A DNA stretch of 64,000 nt from Paraspadella gotoi (Eukaryota; Chaetognatha), in the NCBI GenBank assembly GCA_051294375.1, contig CM119264.1, forward strand, positions 17,000,278-17,064,277, in the 5' to 3' direction. Below, one piece after another: positions 1-11,484 of this stretch; position 1 is the stretch's first letter, and each line of letters begins with the position of its first letter. The position numbers and the translations under genes were made by a program. The notes under the pieces were generated by a model. The model did no database searches. It worked only from the letters and a program-made list of their open reading frames with translations, and was not told the DNA's origin.

Positions 1-26
<26 letters not shown>
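1..26. repeat. (AG)13 microsatellite at window edge
   Basis: Pure AG dinucleotide run truncated by the window start. The following 14 bases keep an imperfect GA pattern. Confidence 0.95.
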
Positions 27-33
<7 letters not shown>

Positions 34-725
34 AAAGACGGAAAAACAGAACAGGAAAGGAAAGGTCCTGATCGTATATTCGGCGATCTTTTCATTTTTG
101 TTTGTTTGTTTATGAGTCTTACGGGACGCGCGTATGAGAAACGCGTGAGATGGAGAATGAAAGAAAAGTAATACGGCTTATGAGAGTTTATGAGTGAAAG
201 ATGCTCAATAGATAAGAAATGAGAGGCGCTTGAGATGACACATTAAGGAGTATACGACTTATAAGACATTTGCACGACTTAAAATCCGCCCCTGCAGCAA
301 GCCCCCTACTGTCCTTCACTGAGTTCAGTCGCCATCTCGTGCCTCAAACTCCGTCGCCTACTTCGGCCTAGAACGTTCCCTCACGCCGCCACATCACATT
401 CGCTCAGTCACCACCCCTCCCGCCCCCAACCATTCACCATTTGGGAATCAACTTCGACAACCCCGCCGCCGGCAAACCGCCATCTTTCAGGCGTTTTTTT
501 CGCCTGGAGCGCCGCCTTCTCCGCCTCCACGGTCTCCTTTGCCGCGAAAGTAAACAGAAATCGTTCACGTCGCCGATAAATATGTTTGTTTAATGTTTAT
601 TTCCTCCTTCTCTGTGTTGGTTTTACATCAGGGTTTCTCATTGGGGCATGAGGAATGTGGAGCGAATATATTCTCTCAAAAGCAAGATGTGGATCGCGTC
701 AATATGGCGCGAGTCCTGTCGGCGG
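27..725. other. Intergenic, no gene seen; C-rich patch
   Basis: No coding region is recognisable. Bases ~287-545 are C-rich and contain several CG dinucleotides; bases ~110-280 are rich in 'atgag' type words. No promoter or splice context could be argued. Confidence 0.5.
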
Positions 726-844
726 NNNNNNNNNNNNNNNNNNNNNNNNNNNNNNNNNNNNNNNNNNNNNNNNNNNNNNNNNNNNNNNNNNNNNNNNNNN
801 NNNNNNNNNNNNNNNNNNNNNNNNNNNNNNNNNNNNNNNNNNNN
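726..844. other. Assembly gap (119 N)
   Basis: Run of 119 undetermined bases, followed by an 11-base G homopolymer (845-855). Confidence 0.99.
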
Positions 845-1111
845 GGGGGGGGGGGTGAGAAAAGTGAAGGGCGCAGGTGACAATATCATTTTTTACTGCC
901 GTGTTTTTTTCCATAATATTTTTTAGTTATCTAAAGTGGTTGAAGAGAGATAAAAATGCGGCAGCCTTTGTTTTGGTCTGAGGTCAACGTTCAGTCTTTG
1001 TTTACCAGAATTCTGTATAACCGATTAATATAACTTTATTATATTATATTTCATTCCTGCTTTTTTTCTCTTTTACTTATTATTATTACTTATTGCTTAT
1101 TATTCCTTCTT

Positions 1112-1165
1112 TTCTATTTTGTATTTTGTATTTTGTATTTTATATTTTATATTTTCTATTTTCTA
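1112..1165 (+). repeat. TATTTTG-type heptamer repeat
   Basis: Repeated 'tattttg' units grading into 'tatttta' and 'tattttc'. The equivalent in the second copy lies at about 8105-8155. Confidence 0.8.
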
Positions 1166-1231
1166 TCCTTAAAAAATCATAAATTCCAAAATGAACTTTT
1201 CTTAATTTTGATGGCAGATTTAAATTCCTCG

Positions 1232-1407
1232 TCAAAAGAAATAAAATATAAAATATAATATAACTCATTTAAAAAAATTATTTCATTAAGTGGGTTAAAA
1301 ATAAAAAAAGCTAGATTTAATATATAAAAATTAAATTTTCAGCTTATAATATTTTTATTTTGATTCTTTACCAACTTAATAAAATAATTTTAAAAAAAGA
1401 GTTATAT
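1232..1407 (+). repeat. Direct repeat flanking a 10-N gap, unit 1
   Basis: About 176 bp beginning 'gtcaaaagaaataaaa' and ending 'aagagttatat'. It is repeated almost identically right after the 10-N gap (1418-1591). A sequence repeated on both sides of a fixed-size gap is typical of two contig ends that overlap but were not merged. Confidence 0.9.
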
Positions 1408-1417
1408 NNNNNNNNNN
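1408..1417. other. Assembly gap (10 N)
   Basis: Ten undetermined bases between the two ~175-bp direct repeats. A size of exactly ten recurs at 24684-24693 and 48350-48359 and looks like a placeholder. Confidence 0.99.
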
Positions 1418-1591
1418 GTCAAAAGAAATAAAAGATAAAATATAATATAACTCATTTAAAAAATTTTTTTCATTAAGTGGGTTAAAAATAAAAAAGCTAG
1501 ATTTAATATATAAAAATTAAATTTTCAGCTTAAAATATTTTTTTTGATTCTTTACCAACTTAATAAAATAATTTAAAAAAAAGAGTTATAT
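1418..1591 (+). repeat. Direct repeat flanking a 10-N gap, unit 2
   Basis: Near-identical to 1232-1407 with a few base differences. A third copy, with more indels, is at about 8231-8403 in duplication copy 2, where it occurs only once. This suggests the doubling in copy 1 is artificial. Confidence 0.88.
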
Positions 1592-1614
1592 TTCTTTTTA
1601 TCAACTTTTTATGA

Positions 1615-2098
1615 NNNNNNNNNNNNNNNNNNNNNNNNNNNNNNNNNNNNNNNNNNNNNNNNNNNNNNNNNNNNNNNNNNNNNNNNNNNNNNNNNNNNNN
1701 NNNNNNNNNNNNNNNNNNNNNNNNNNNNNNNNNNNNNNNNNNNNNNNNNNNNNNNNNNNNNNNNNNNNNNNNNNNNNNNNNNNNNNNNNNNNNNNNNNNN
1801 NNNNNNNNNNNNNNNNNNNNNNNNNNNNNNNNNNNNNNNNNNNNNNNNNNNNNNNNNNNNNNNNNNNNNNNNNNNNNNNNNNNNNNNNNNNNNNNNNNNN
1901 NNNNNNNNNNNNNNNNNNNNNNNNNNNNNNNNNNNNNNNNNNNNNNNNNNNNNNNNNNNNNNNNNNNNNNNNNNNNNNNNNNNNNNNNNNNNNNNNNNNN
2001 NNNNNNNNNNNNNNNNNNNNNNNNNNNNNNNNNNNNNNNNNNNNNNNNNNNNNNNNNNNNNNNNNNNNNNNNNNNNNNNNNNNNNNNNNNNNNNNNNN
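1615..2098. other. Assembly gap (484 N)
   Basis: Undetermined run between 'cttttt atga' and 'accggatcattt'. Both flanks occur in copy 2 around 8428 and 8750, so bases about 8433-8749 (~317 bp) are the likely content of this gap. Confidence 0.99.
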
Positions 2099-2268
2099 AC
2101 CGGATCATTTTTTTTTTCTTTTCGTCTTCTGGGACGGGACGCAGAACTACAGCCGCCGCGAATGCCGCAGCCGTTGCGCCGCAGCCCCGTCGCTCTCCAG
2201 TCGTCGCGAGAACGGCGGGAAATAATTGCGGAACAAGCAAAAAAATCTGACAAGAGGCGGGAGTCCGA

Positions 2269-2319
2269 GGGAAGGGCGGGAAGTGGGGAGTTGGGACGGT
2301 GGGGTCTGGGGTAAGGGGG
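2269..2319 (+). other. Putative G-quadruplex cluster
   Basis: G-runs occur as GGG-AA-GGG-C-GGG-AAGT-GGGG, followed by further GGG, GGGG, GGGG and GGGGG runs within 51 bp. The first four runs fit the G3+N1-7 quadruplex pattern. The equivalent copy-2 segment (~8929-8975) has lost one G in a run through an indel. No adjacent gene was recognised. Confidence 0.6.
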
Positions 2320-2629
2320 CGGATTGAAATAGGTGGGCTGTTTAGGGGTTTTAAACTGGATAGGGGAAGTTAGATACGGGATAGTTGGAAGGAGAGATGA
2401 GTACAAATTTAAGAAATTTTGCGGATTGAGATTCCGTTGAGATGAGAACTGTTTAATTTCTTTTTTAGACCCTGTCATTATAATTACAAAAGATCCAGAT
2501 AAATTTTTCAATTACCGGTTAAAAAAAAAAAGAATAAAAAAAAAGGTGGAGAAAAGACGAAGAAAAAAGGAAAACAAAACCCTCGTTGGCGCCAAACAAT
2601 TTACGGCTACGTTGGACGAGACGACGGCG

Positions 2630-2725
2630 GCTGCCGAAGAAAGAATATAAGCGACGAGGAATCATTTATCAGCGGCGTCGGCTGCGGCGTCGGCTGCGGC
2701 AGCGGCGGCGGCGACGACGACGGGT
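2630..2725 (+). repeat. Degenerate CGG/CGA triplet repeat
   Basis: Interrupted 'cgg', 'ctgcgg' and 'cga' triplets in a GC-rich patch. Copy 2 has the same block with indels at ~9325-9395. It gives open frames on both strands, which explains the proline/arginine-rich open frames here. Confidence 0.7.
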
Positions 2726-4018
2726 CCCGGCGGGGTGACGTATTAAGAGAACGTGAGGAGATCAAAACCGCCGAGTTGAAGGGCGCATTGGGAGTTTGCG
2801 TGGCTGGGTCGTCTCGTCTCTTGGGGGGGAGGAGACACGAGGGGGGTAGGGAATAAAGGGAGGGTAAGCCCAGGGGAGAAGGGAGGGTAAGGGAAGGGAA
2901 GGTAGAGAAGAGGAAAGTAAGGAAAGAAAAGGAGATTCAGGGATCGAAAAGGTTAAGACTTAAGATGTGCGGAAATAGGAAGGCGGGGCTGTGGTTGAGG
3001 GGTTGACGAAGAGGAGCAAGAATGAGAGGCCTCTTAGATTAAACCAGTCTAAGGAAGGAAGGCGGCGGTAGAAGGCGGATAAGCGAAGCGGCGAAGGCGG
3101 CGGCGGCGATGAAAGAAAGCGGCGGAGGCAGGCAGGCAGCGGCGAGAGAAAACGGCAAAGGATTCGGTTGTCGAGACGAATTTCGATCCAACTTCGGAAA
3201 GAACTCGAAATCCCACGATTAATCGGAAGAAGAAGAGAAAAGAAGGAAAGAGCCCGGAAGGGAGGCTGGAGGAACAAAGGAAAGCGCGATGACAGCTCAT
3301 CTCTAAGACCATTCCAGATTCCACGAAGAATTAGAATCCCCACCCCCTACCCCAAAAAAAAAAAAAAATGTTTTCAATGATACTCCGCGTGAAATTTTGA
3401 GGTTTTCCGGTTTTCCACGTTGCTTGTTAGAAGGAAATTATTTAGTTTAACACAAGCGATAACCAACGTTTGTTTGCGGACGGTTTATTGATCGTTTTAA
3501 GGATCGCCGGCGCCAAATGATCGCTGGTTGAATGCACCCTCGGGAGTTTTGGGCTGAACCGCGGCCACGGCGGAGCGGCCACGGCGGCGCGGGCACGGAG
3601 GCGTGGCTGGCGGGTCGAGCGACGGTGCGAGAGGCAGAACGACGTCGTCGAGGGTGTGAGCGAGGGGTGGTAGGAATGTCATGACGAACGTGGTGCGATA
3701 ACCTGTAAAGGTTTAGAAGGTTGGTAAGATGTAATGCTTCAAGCGATAAACGCATGCGCGGCAATGAAGGCGACCGTTCAAAAAGCGCGGATGTAAATGT
3801 AAAAGTTATGTCTCAGTTGTTTCAAAGATTAAAAGAATCCGTTATAGTAAAGGTGGCAATTAGCAAAATGAGAAAAAGGTTTAGGTAATCGCAACAGAGA
3901 AGATTGAGCAGGAGGAAAAAGGAGCCAACTCCAATCCAGACAGTGACAGATTGATTATTAAATCAGCAGAACGAGAGAATCCAGAGGCGAACATCGAATC
4001 CCACCAGAAAAGTCACGG

Positions 4019-4165
4019 AGAGAGAGAAGAGAAGAGAGAAAAGAGAAGAGAGAAAGAGAGAAGGTAAGAGGAGAAAGAGAGAGAGAGAGAATGACTAGAA
4101 AGATAGGATAGAAAATGCAGATAGAATAAGATAGAGTAGGATAGAGAAAGAAGAGAGAGAAAAAA
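4019..4165 (+). repeat. Imperfect GA/GATA-rich tract
   Basis: Purine-rich 'gagagaagag' units passing into 'gataga' units. In copy 2 the corresponding tract (10717-10865) has cleaner (GA)n and (GATA)n arrays, so array length differs between the copies. Confidence 0.8.
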
Positions 4166-5564
4166 AAAGTGATATTTTTACACTTTTGACTTCATAAAAA
4201 ATTAGGATTTTTAATGTTTATGTTTGTAGCTTGGAATATGCAGTGCAAAACTGATATATTATGCATATTAATTTTGTAAAGAACGAAAGGAAATTGTTTC
4301 TAGAGAGGAAGGGAGTACAGTAGTAGATGGGAGAAAGGATTGAAGGAACCCAAAAGGAATAGAGGGAGAAAAAAAGATCGTATCCGTTGTCAGCCGCGCG
4401 AAGCTGAACCAAAAAAGAAACGACAGTAAAGAACAACTGAAGAGCAGTGAAGCGAAGAGAAAAAGAGAGAAAGAGTGAGATTCAGAGGAAAAAAAAAGTC
4501 TTTTGTCGCCCACACTAACGTAAAAATTGGAAATTTCAATAATTTTTGCTGTTGCTAAGACTACTACCAGTTAAGATCAGAAATAAACTTTTCATAGTTT
4601 TTTTTCGTGGAAATTAATAAATATTCAGTAATTGTATGGACGTGTTATTTTCACTGTTCAATTAAGTTTAATGTTCAATTTTTAATTATGTTCGATCTGG
4701 CTTTTTTTATTGATTATTGAATAATTATATATTCAAACTCATCGTGGCTCAAATTGCAGCAAGAAATCTCGACCAGATTGAATGTTAAACCGAAAAGAAT
4801 GTGTAATTGGACGGCATCTAGTTTGAAGTTGCCACAGCCAAAGTCGTAAAGTCAGAGACTTGGAACGGAAAAAACCAATGAAACTGTTGAATGGTCGGCA
4901 GGACTGGAAAAACCCGAGTTCCATTGGTGTTTAATTCAATTATTACAGATATTTTCTGCATCAAAATGATTAAAAGCGATTTTTTAAAAAAAAAATACTT
5001 GTATTTTTAACTGGTTTTTCCAATTAACGATACTTTCATGCGCCACAACAATAAAATGTACATGGATTCGTAGCTGAAACTGGAAAGGATTGCCGATTGG
5101 AATAACGTAATAATCTAACAAGAAAAAGTGGGGCTTATCCAAATATAACCTTTCCAAAGGGCTTTACGGTAAATTGTTTAAATCCGTCAGTTCTAAAAGG
5201 CTCCACGTATCGATCGATGTCTTTTAGACAACGAAATCCTGAACTTAAATAATTACCATCTTTCCTTTGATCTCATTATTAAGTATGAAGTTACTTTCAT
5301 TTAAAAAACGTAGTCTCAAGTTATCTCCCTTCTTTATCACTTAGAACTTCCCGGTAATTTTCTATGAGTTAATACGGTAAGACATGGTTTCTTCAAATGA
5401 TTGTTTCATCTAATTCATTTACTTGCGTAATTTTTAGATATAAGTATGTTTCGATATTTTTATGGTAAGATACTTTGAAAGCATCGATTCCTCATAAGAA
5501 TCTTCACGTTTTTACTTACAATAAAAGGTTTTTAGGTAAGACGCCCACATTATTGATACAATTT

Positions 5565-5905
5565 TTTTTTCTTCATACGGCTTTCCCTGATTCTTTTTCT
5601 TCACTTCTTTTTCTTCTCTTTCTTTATCATTTCCTCTTCCTCTTTCCTCCCTTACTTCTCACTCTGTCACTTACATTTTTCGGCCCCTACCTTTTTCTGC
5701 CACTAATGCACTTTCCTTACCTTTTTTTCTCTCCTTCTCTCTTTTCCTCTTTATTTTCCCCTCTTTTTCTTTCAATTTTTCCCATCATTCCTACCTTTTA
5801 TTGTCTGACTATTTTTTTCCCCATTTTTGCCTATTTTTTTTGCCTTGGCCCCCTCTTCATTATCTCTCTTCTCTTTCTTATTTCTCTTCCCTCTTCCCTC
5901 TCACA
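5565..5905 (+). other. Polypyrimidine tract (~340 bp)
   Basis: Dominantly C and T with sparse purines, not a simple dinucleotide repeat. It could adopt H-DNA-like structures. The same block is at 12313-12653 in copy 2. Confidence 0.7.
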
Positions 5906-6026
5906 ACGTTTACATTGAGTCCATATCAAAGAAAATCTTTAAAATATGCATTATAGAGAAAGAAAAATGAACGATAGCCTGCATGATTTTTCTTTCAATT
6001 TTGGTTTGACTAGAAAATTTAAGATA

Positions 6027-6070
6027 AATCGACAGATTTTGCGGAAAGTTTTCCGCAAAATCTGTCGATT
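6027..6070 (+). repeat. Perfect 44-bp palindrome
   Basis: Two 21-base arms (6027-6047 and 6050-6070) are exact reverse complements around a GT centre. The duplicate is at 12775-12818. Possible cruciform or short-hairpin RNA source; no evidence of transcription. Confidence 0.9.
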
Positions 6071-6950
6071 CTGAGAAAAAACAAGTCCTGACGCTTTCCA
6101 TTGGCTTAAAAAGGATGGCGGTTTTTTTTGTTTTATCATACGTCATACAGTGACCCCATCTTTAAACCCTAATAAAAGAGAGTTGAAAATATTTTCTTTT
6201 TATCAATAAATACAATGCAAGTCACAAAAAGTCACACATTAAAAGTTTGGTCTTTAAAAATTATTTGGTGGCTAAACAGAAAAGAGTTTTTTTGATTAAT
6301 TTGTAGGTGTAAAAAGCTTATCTTGGACCAATATTTTCTGGGTTAGTTTAAGCCACATTTAAACTATTTTTGTTTAATAAATTATAATAAAACTAAAAAT
6401 GGCAACTTTTTGACTTGTCAACTTTAAAATTAATTCAAAGTGAACTATGAATGAATATAAGGAAAATATTTTACTCAGGTGAAAAGATAAGGAAGAAAGG
6501 AATTCAAAATAAAAAAATTTTCTCAACGCTTTTCCCTTGGCATTCAAATTTGAAGACGCCAAGTGAAAATGGACAAAAATGGACATGATTTTTTTCTAAA
6601 AGTTGCAAAAATAACTCTTATATGATTAGAAATAGCTGGAGATGGTTTTAACCCAATCCCGTATTTCGTCGTAATTTATATTATGGTCGCAAATTAAATT
6701 ATTGTTGTTAAGTAGTCAATTGAACAATCCTGGAAAAGTGTATTTTCTCTCAAAATGCGAGGATCGGTAAGCAAGGCAAAACGACTCACTTTCAAGAAGA
6801 GGGAGTTTTTTTTTGAGAGAGAAGGTCGAAGAAAAAAGAGATTGGTAGGATTACCAAAGGTTGGAGATATTAGAGAATACTCGGGATAACTCAGAATGCA
6901 TGGACTAAAGGGGCAAGAAGGAGCGAAGAGAAAACAAGTAGGAGACCTGA

Positions 6951-6979
6951 AGGCCTGAAGGCCTGAAGGCCTGAAGGCC
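6951..6979 (+). repeat. GAAGGCCT octamer minisatellite
   Basis: About four tandem 'cctgaagg' units. In copy 2 (13687-13735) the units carry extra bases ('gcgctgaagg', 'gaaaggcc'), consistent with sequencing error or divergence. Confidence 0.85.
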
Positions 6980-7489
6980 GCGTTGAAAGTCGATTTGGAA
7001 GCGGAAGAACTGGAAGGACGAGAAAGGCGCGGGAGGCCAACTGTGGCCGCCGTGCGATGACTGACGTGAAAAATGGAAAAGGGAAAATCTTTAGGGGAAG
7101 AAATGAAAGGAGGAAAAGGAGGAGAGAAGGAATAAGAAGAGGAAATAGAGAAGAATACGAAAAAGATTAGAGTTAATAGAAGAATAAAAGAAATGAAAAG
7201 ACTCGAATGAATCTAGGAGGAAAGAATATTGAGGTAAAAGAAAAAGAAAAAAACAAAAGAATATTATAAAATCGGGAGCGAGATCATTGTTAAATCTGTA
7301 CGCCAAGGCTACGCCAAAGACGCGCCAATGCCGCGCCATCCAATGATCCGAGGGAAACCCGATCTCTCTTCATTTGATTTTCGCTGCTCAATGATCAGAA
7401 TTCATTGGAATTCGTACACCTGCAGAGAGAGAGAGAGAAAAAAAAACGGGAGAATTCAAAAGTCTGAGAAAAAAACGTCAACGCGTGAA

Positions 7490-7822
7490 TTAGAAAACTA
7501 AAGAAAGAAAAGAAAGAAAAGAAAAGAAAAAAGAAAAGAGTAACAACACGGAAAATTCCGCGACGTAAAATAGAAGAAAAAAATATTTAAAAAAAAGACG
7601 AAACTGAAAAGAGAAACTAAAAAAAAAAATCGAAACTGCCAGAAAAAAAAATCTCCTAATGGAATAAGGGGGCGACGGAGAAAAGGAAGGAAAAAAGTGC
7701 AAAGAAAGAAAATAAGGGCGGGAAAAAAAAAGGAAGGAGAAAGGAGACGAGGATTGAAAGAAAAGGGAAACGTGGATATCGTGGAAAGATGGAAGAAAAG
7801 GCGAATGGGAGAGAGAGAGAGA
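7490..7822 (+). other. Polypurine block ending at a gap
   Basis: A/G-rich for ~330 bp, ending in (GA)n at the 25-N gap. Copy-2 equivalent: 14245-14560. Apparent proteins from this block (lysine/arginine-rich, or phenylalanine/serine-rich on the other strand) are compositional artefacts. Confidence 0.7.
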
Positions 7823-7847
7823 NNNNNNNNNNNNNNNNNNNNNNNNN
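7823..7847. other. Assembly gap (25 N) at duplication junction
   Basis: Twenty-five undetermined bases exactly at the boundary between the two copies, inside a (GA)n tract. The copy-2 tract at the same place continues for 80 bp (14558-14637). Confidence 0.99.
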
Positions 7848-10717
7848 GGTTGACCAATATCATTTTTTACATGGAGCCGTGTGTTTTTTCCATAATATTC
7901 ATTTTAGTTATCTAAAGTGGTTGAAGAGAGATAAAAATGCGCAGCCTTTGGTTTTGGTCTGAGGTCAACGTTCAGATCTTTTCTTACCAGAATTCTGTAT
8001 ACCGATTAACTATAACTTTATTATATTATAATTTCATTCCTGCTTTTTTTTCTCTTTTACCTTATTATTATTACTTACTTCATTGCTTATTATTCCTCTT
8101 CTTTTCTATTTTGTAATTTTGTATTTTGTATTTTTGTATTTTGTATTTTGTAATTTTTCTATCCTTAAAAAATCATAAATTTCCCCAAAATGGAACTGTT
8201 TCTTATTTGATGGAGATATAAATTCCTCGTCAAAAGAAAATAAAAGATAAAATATAAATAAACTCATTTAAAAAAATTTTTTTTCCATAAGTGGGTTAAA
8301 ATAAAAAAGCTAGATTTAAAATAATTACAATTAAATTTCAAGCTTAAAATATTTTTTTTGAATTCTTACCAACTTAATAAATAATTTAAAAAAAGAGTTA
8401 TATTTCTTTCTTTTTTCAACTTTTTTAATGACGCTTCCAAAATACTACAGAAAAAAAGAGAGAAATATTTAAAACAATTACATTAAGGGGTTACTATATA
8501 GTACTAGTATAAAATTATAAGTCTATACTGCGTAAATTCACAAAAATTATAATACAATTTTTTTATACATTGATGTTCATGCGCTAGTATAAAACGACGT
8601 TGTTCATGTTCATTGTTGTTCAATGTTCATTCCTCACTTTAGACTTTTTTACTACCTTTTAATACCTATGACAAAGATTCAAGGAGGGGTTTTCCTTTAA
8701 TAAAGTGCCGATAAAATACTATCGGCCGGTCATTCACCGAGTAGATCCCACCGGATCATTTTTTTTTTTTATTTCGTATTCTGGGACGGGACGCAGAACT
8801 ACAAGCCGCCGCGAATGCCTGCAGCCGTTGCGCCGCAGACCCGTCGCTCTCCAAGTCGGTCGCGAGAACGCGGAAATAATTGCGGAACAAGCAAAAAAAT
8901 CTGACAAGAGGCCGGGAGTCCGAGGGAAGGGCGGAAGTGGGGAGTGGGGACGGTGGGTCTGGGGTAAGGGGGCGGATTGAAATAGGTGGGCGCTGTTTAG
9001 GGGTTTTTAAACTGGATAGGGGAAGTTAGATACGGATAGTTGGAAGGAGGAGATGAAGTCCAATTTAAGAAATTTTGCGGATTGAGATTCCGTGAGATGC
9101 AGAACTGTTTTAATTTCTTTTTTAGACCCTGTCATTATAATTACAAAAGAAATCCAAGATAAATTTTTCAATTAACCGGTTAAAAAAAAGAATAAAAAAA
9201 TAAGGTGGAAGAAAAGACGAAGAAAAAAGGAAAACAAAACCCTCGTTGGCGCCAGAACAATTTACGGCTACGTTGGACGGACGACGGCGGCTGCCGAAGA
9301 AAGAATAAAGCGACGGAAGGAATCAATTTGATGCGCGCGCGTCGCTGCGGCGTCGGCTGCGGCAGCGGGCCGGCGCGACGACCCGACGGGTCCCGGCGGG
9401 GTGAACGTTTAAAGAGAACGGTGAGGAGACAAAAAACCGCCGAATTTGAAGGGCGCATTGGGAGTTTTGCGTGGCTTGGGTCGTCTCGTCTCTGGGGGGA
9501 GGAGCACACGAGGGGGTTGGGGAATAAGGGAGGGTAACCAGGGGAGAAGGGAAGGGTAAGGGGAAGGGAAGGTAGAGAAGAGGACAAAGTAAGGAAAGAA
9601 TAAGGAGTATTCAGGGGATCGAAAAGTTAAGACATTAAGATGTGCGGAAATAGGAAGGCCCGGGGCTGTTGGGTTGAGGGGTTGCGGAGAGGAGCAGAAA
9701 TGAGAAGGGCCTCTTAGATTAAACCAGTCTAAGGAAGGAAGGCGGCCGTAGAAAGGCGGATCAATGCGAAGCGGGCGAAGGGCGGCGCGGCGATGAAAGA
9801 AAGCGGCGGAGGCAGGCAGGCAGCGGGCCGAAAAGAAATACGCAAAGGAATTCGGTGTCCGGACGAATTTCGATCAACTTCGAAAGAACTCGAATCCCAC
9901 GATAATCGAAGAAGAAAGAGAAAAGAAGGAAAGAGCCCGGAAGGAGGCTGGGAACTAAAGGGAGAAGCGCGATGACAGCATGCATCTCTAAGACCATTTC
10001 CAGATTCCACGAACGAATTAGAATCCCCACCCCCGTACCCCAAAAAAAAAAAAAATGTTTTTCAAATGATACTACTCCGCGTGAAATTTTGAGGTTTTCC
10101 GGTTTTTCCCACGTTGCTTGTTAGAGAGGAAATTATTTAGTTTACACAAGCGATAAACCGAACGTTTGTTGTGCGGACGGTTTATGATCGTTTAAAGGAT
10201 CGCCGGGCGCCAAATGACGCTGTTGAATGCACCCTCGGGAGTTTTGGGCTGAACCGCGGCCACGGCGGAGCGGCCACGGCGGCGCGGGCAACGGAGGCCG
10301 GTGGGCTTGGCGGGTGAGCGACGTGCGGAGAGGCAGAAACGACGTCGTCGAGGGTGTTGAGCGAGGGGTGGTAGGAATGTCATGACGAACGTGGTGCGAC
10401 TAACCGATAAAGGTTTGAAGGTTGGTAGAGATGAATGCTTCAAGCGATAAAGCGCGAAGCGCGCAAATGAAGGCGACCGGTTCAAAAAGCGCGGATGTCA
10501 ATGTAAAAGTTATGTCTCAGTTGTTTCAACGATTAAAGAATCCGTTTTATAGTAAAGGTGCAAATTAGCAAAATGAGAAAAAGGTTTAGGTAATGCGGCA
10601 ACAGAAGGAAGATGATTCAGGAGAAAAAGGCCAAAACATCATTTTCCAACTGTGGACGTTGAGTTATTAAACTCGCAGACGGTGAATCCGAGCGCCGATA
10701 TCCAAGCCGAAAGTCAC

Positions 10718-10865
10718 GGAGAGAGAGAGAGAGAGGCGAGAGAGAGAGAGAGCAGAGAGAGAGAGAGAGAGAGAGAGAATCAGATAGATAGATAGATAGA
10801 TAGATTAGATAGGTATAGATACGATAGATTAGATAGAAGATAGAGATAGAAGTGAGAAGAGAGAG
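10718..10865 (+). repeat. (GA)n followed by (GATA)n
   Basis: GA units with rare C interruptions, then GATA/GATTAGATAG units from about 10782 to 10830. Counterpart of 4019-4165. Confidence 0.85.
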
Positions 10866-11484
10866 AGGAACAAAATGATTTTTTTTTTCTGAAACTTTTG
10901 ACTTCATAAAAAAAGGATTTTAATGGTTTTATGTTTGTAGTTTGGAATAGCTGCAGTGCAAAACTGATATATTTATGCATATAATTTGTACAAGAACGAA
11001 AGGAAATTGTTTTCTAGAGAGGAAGGGAGTACAGTAGTATGATGGGGAGAGAAGGGATTGAAGACCCAAAAGGAATAGAGGGGAAGAAAAAAAGATCGTA
11101 TCCGTTGTCCGCTCCGCGCGGAAAGCTGAACCAAAAAAGAAACGACCAGTAAAGAACAACTGAAGAGCAGTGAAGCGAAGAGAAAAAGAGCAGACGAAAG
11201 AGTGAGTGATTCAGCAGGAAAAAGTCTTTTGTCGCCCACACTAAACGTAAAAATGGAAATTCAATAATTTTTGCTGTTGCTCAAGACTAATACTACGCAG
11301 TTAAGATTCATAGAAATAAACCTTTTCAATAGTTTTTTTTCGTGGAAATTAATAAAGTATTCATTTAATATGTATGGGACGTGTATTTTCAACTGTTTGC
11401 AATTAAAGTTTAATGTTCAAGTTTTTTAATAGTCTCGACTGTGCTTTTTTTTAATGATTAATTGAATAATTATATATTTCAAAT

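Larger units (their letters stand above)
4737..6929 (+). repeat. Perfectly identical core of the duplication, copy 1
   Basis: This 2,193-bp segment reads the same as 11485-13677 (constant offset 6,748). It contains a polypyrimidine block (5565-5905), a 44-bp palindrome (6027-6070) and AT-rich DNA. A 147-codon open frame at 5475-5918 is a by-product of the polypyrimidine block (phenylalanine, leucine and serine only) and is not regarded as a gene. The sharp change from identity to indel-rich flanks at both ends implies two sequence sources of different accuracy. Confidence 0.9.
860..7822 (+). repeat. Direct duplication, copy 1 (~7 kb)
   Basis: This segment is repeated in the same orientation at about 7848-14637. 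Landmarks occur in the same order in both copies: heptamer tract, 'accggatcattt' GC-rich block, CGG/CGA triplets, the 2.2-kb identical core, the GAAGGCCT octamers and the terminal purine-rich block. Outside the core the copies differ by frequent one-base indels, often in homopolymers. No gene is recognisable; short open frames are non-conserved between copies except in the identical core. It may be a true tandem duplication or an assembly product; the indel pattern favours the latter. Confidence 0.9.

Noticed and set aside
5475-5918. 147-codon frame present twice (also 12223-12666)
   Set aside because: It is a polypyrimidine tract read as Phe/Leu/Ser. Its presence twice only reflects the identical duplicated core.
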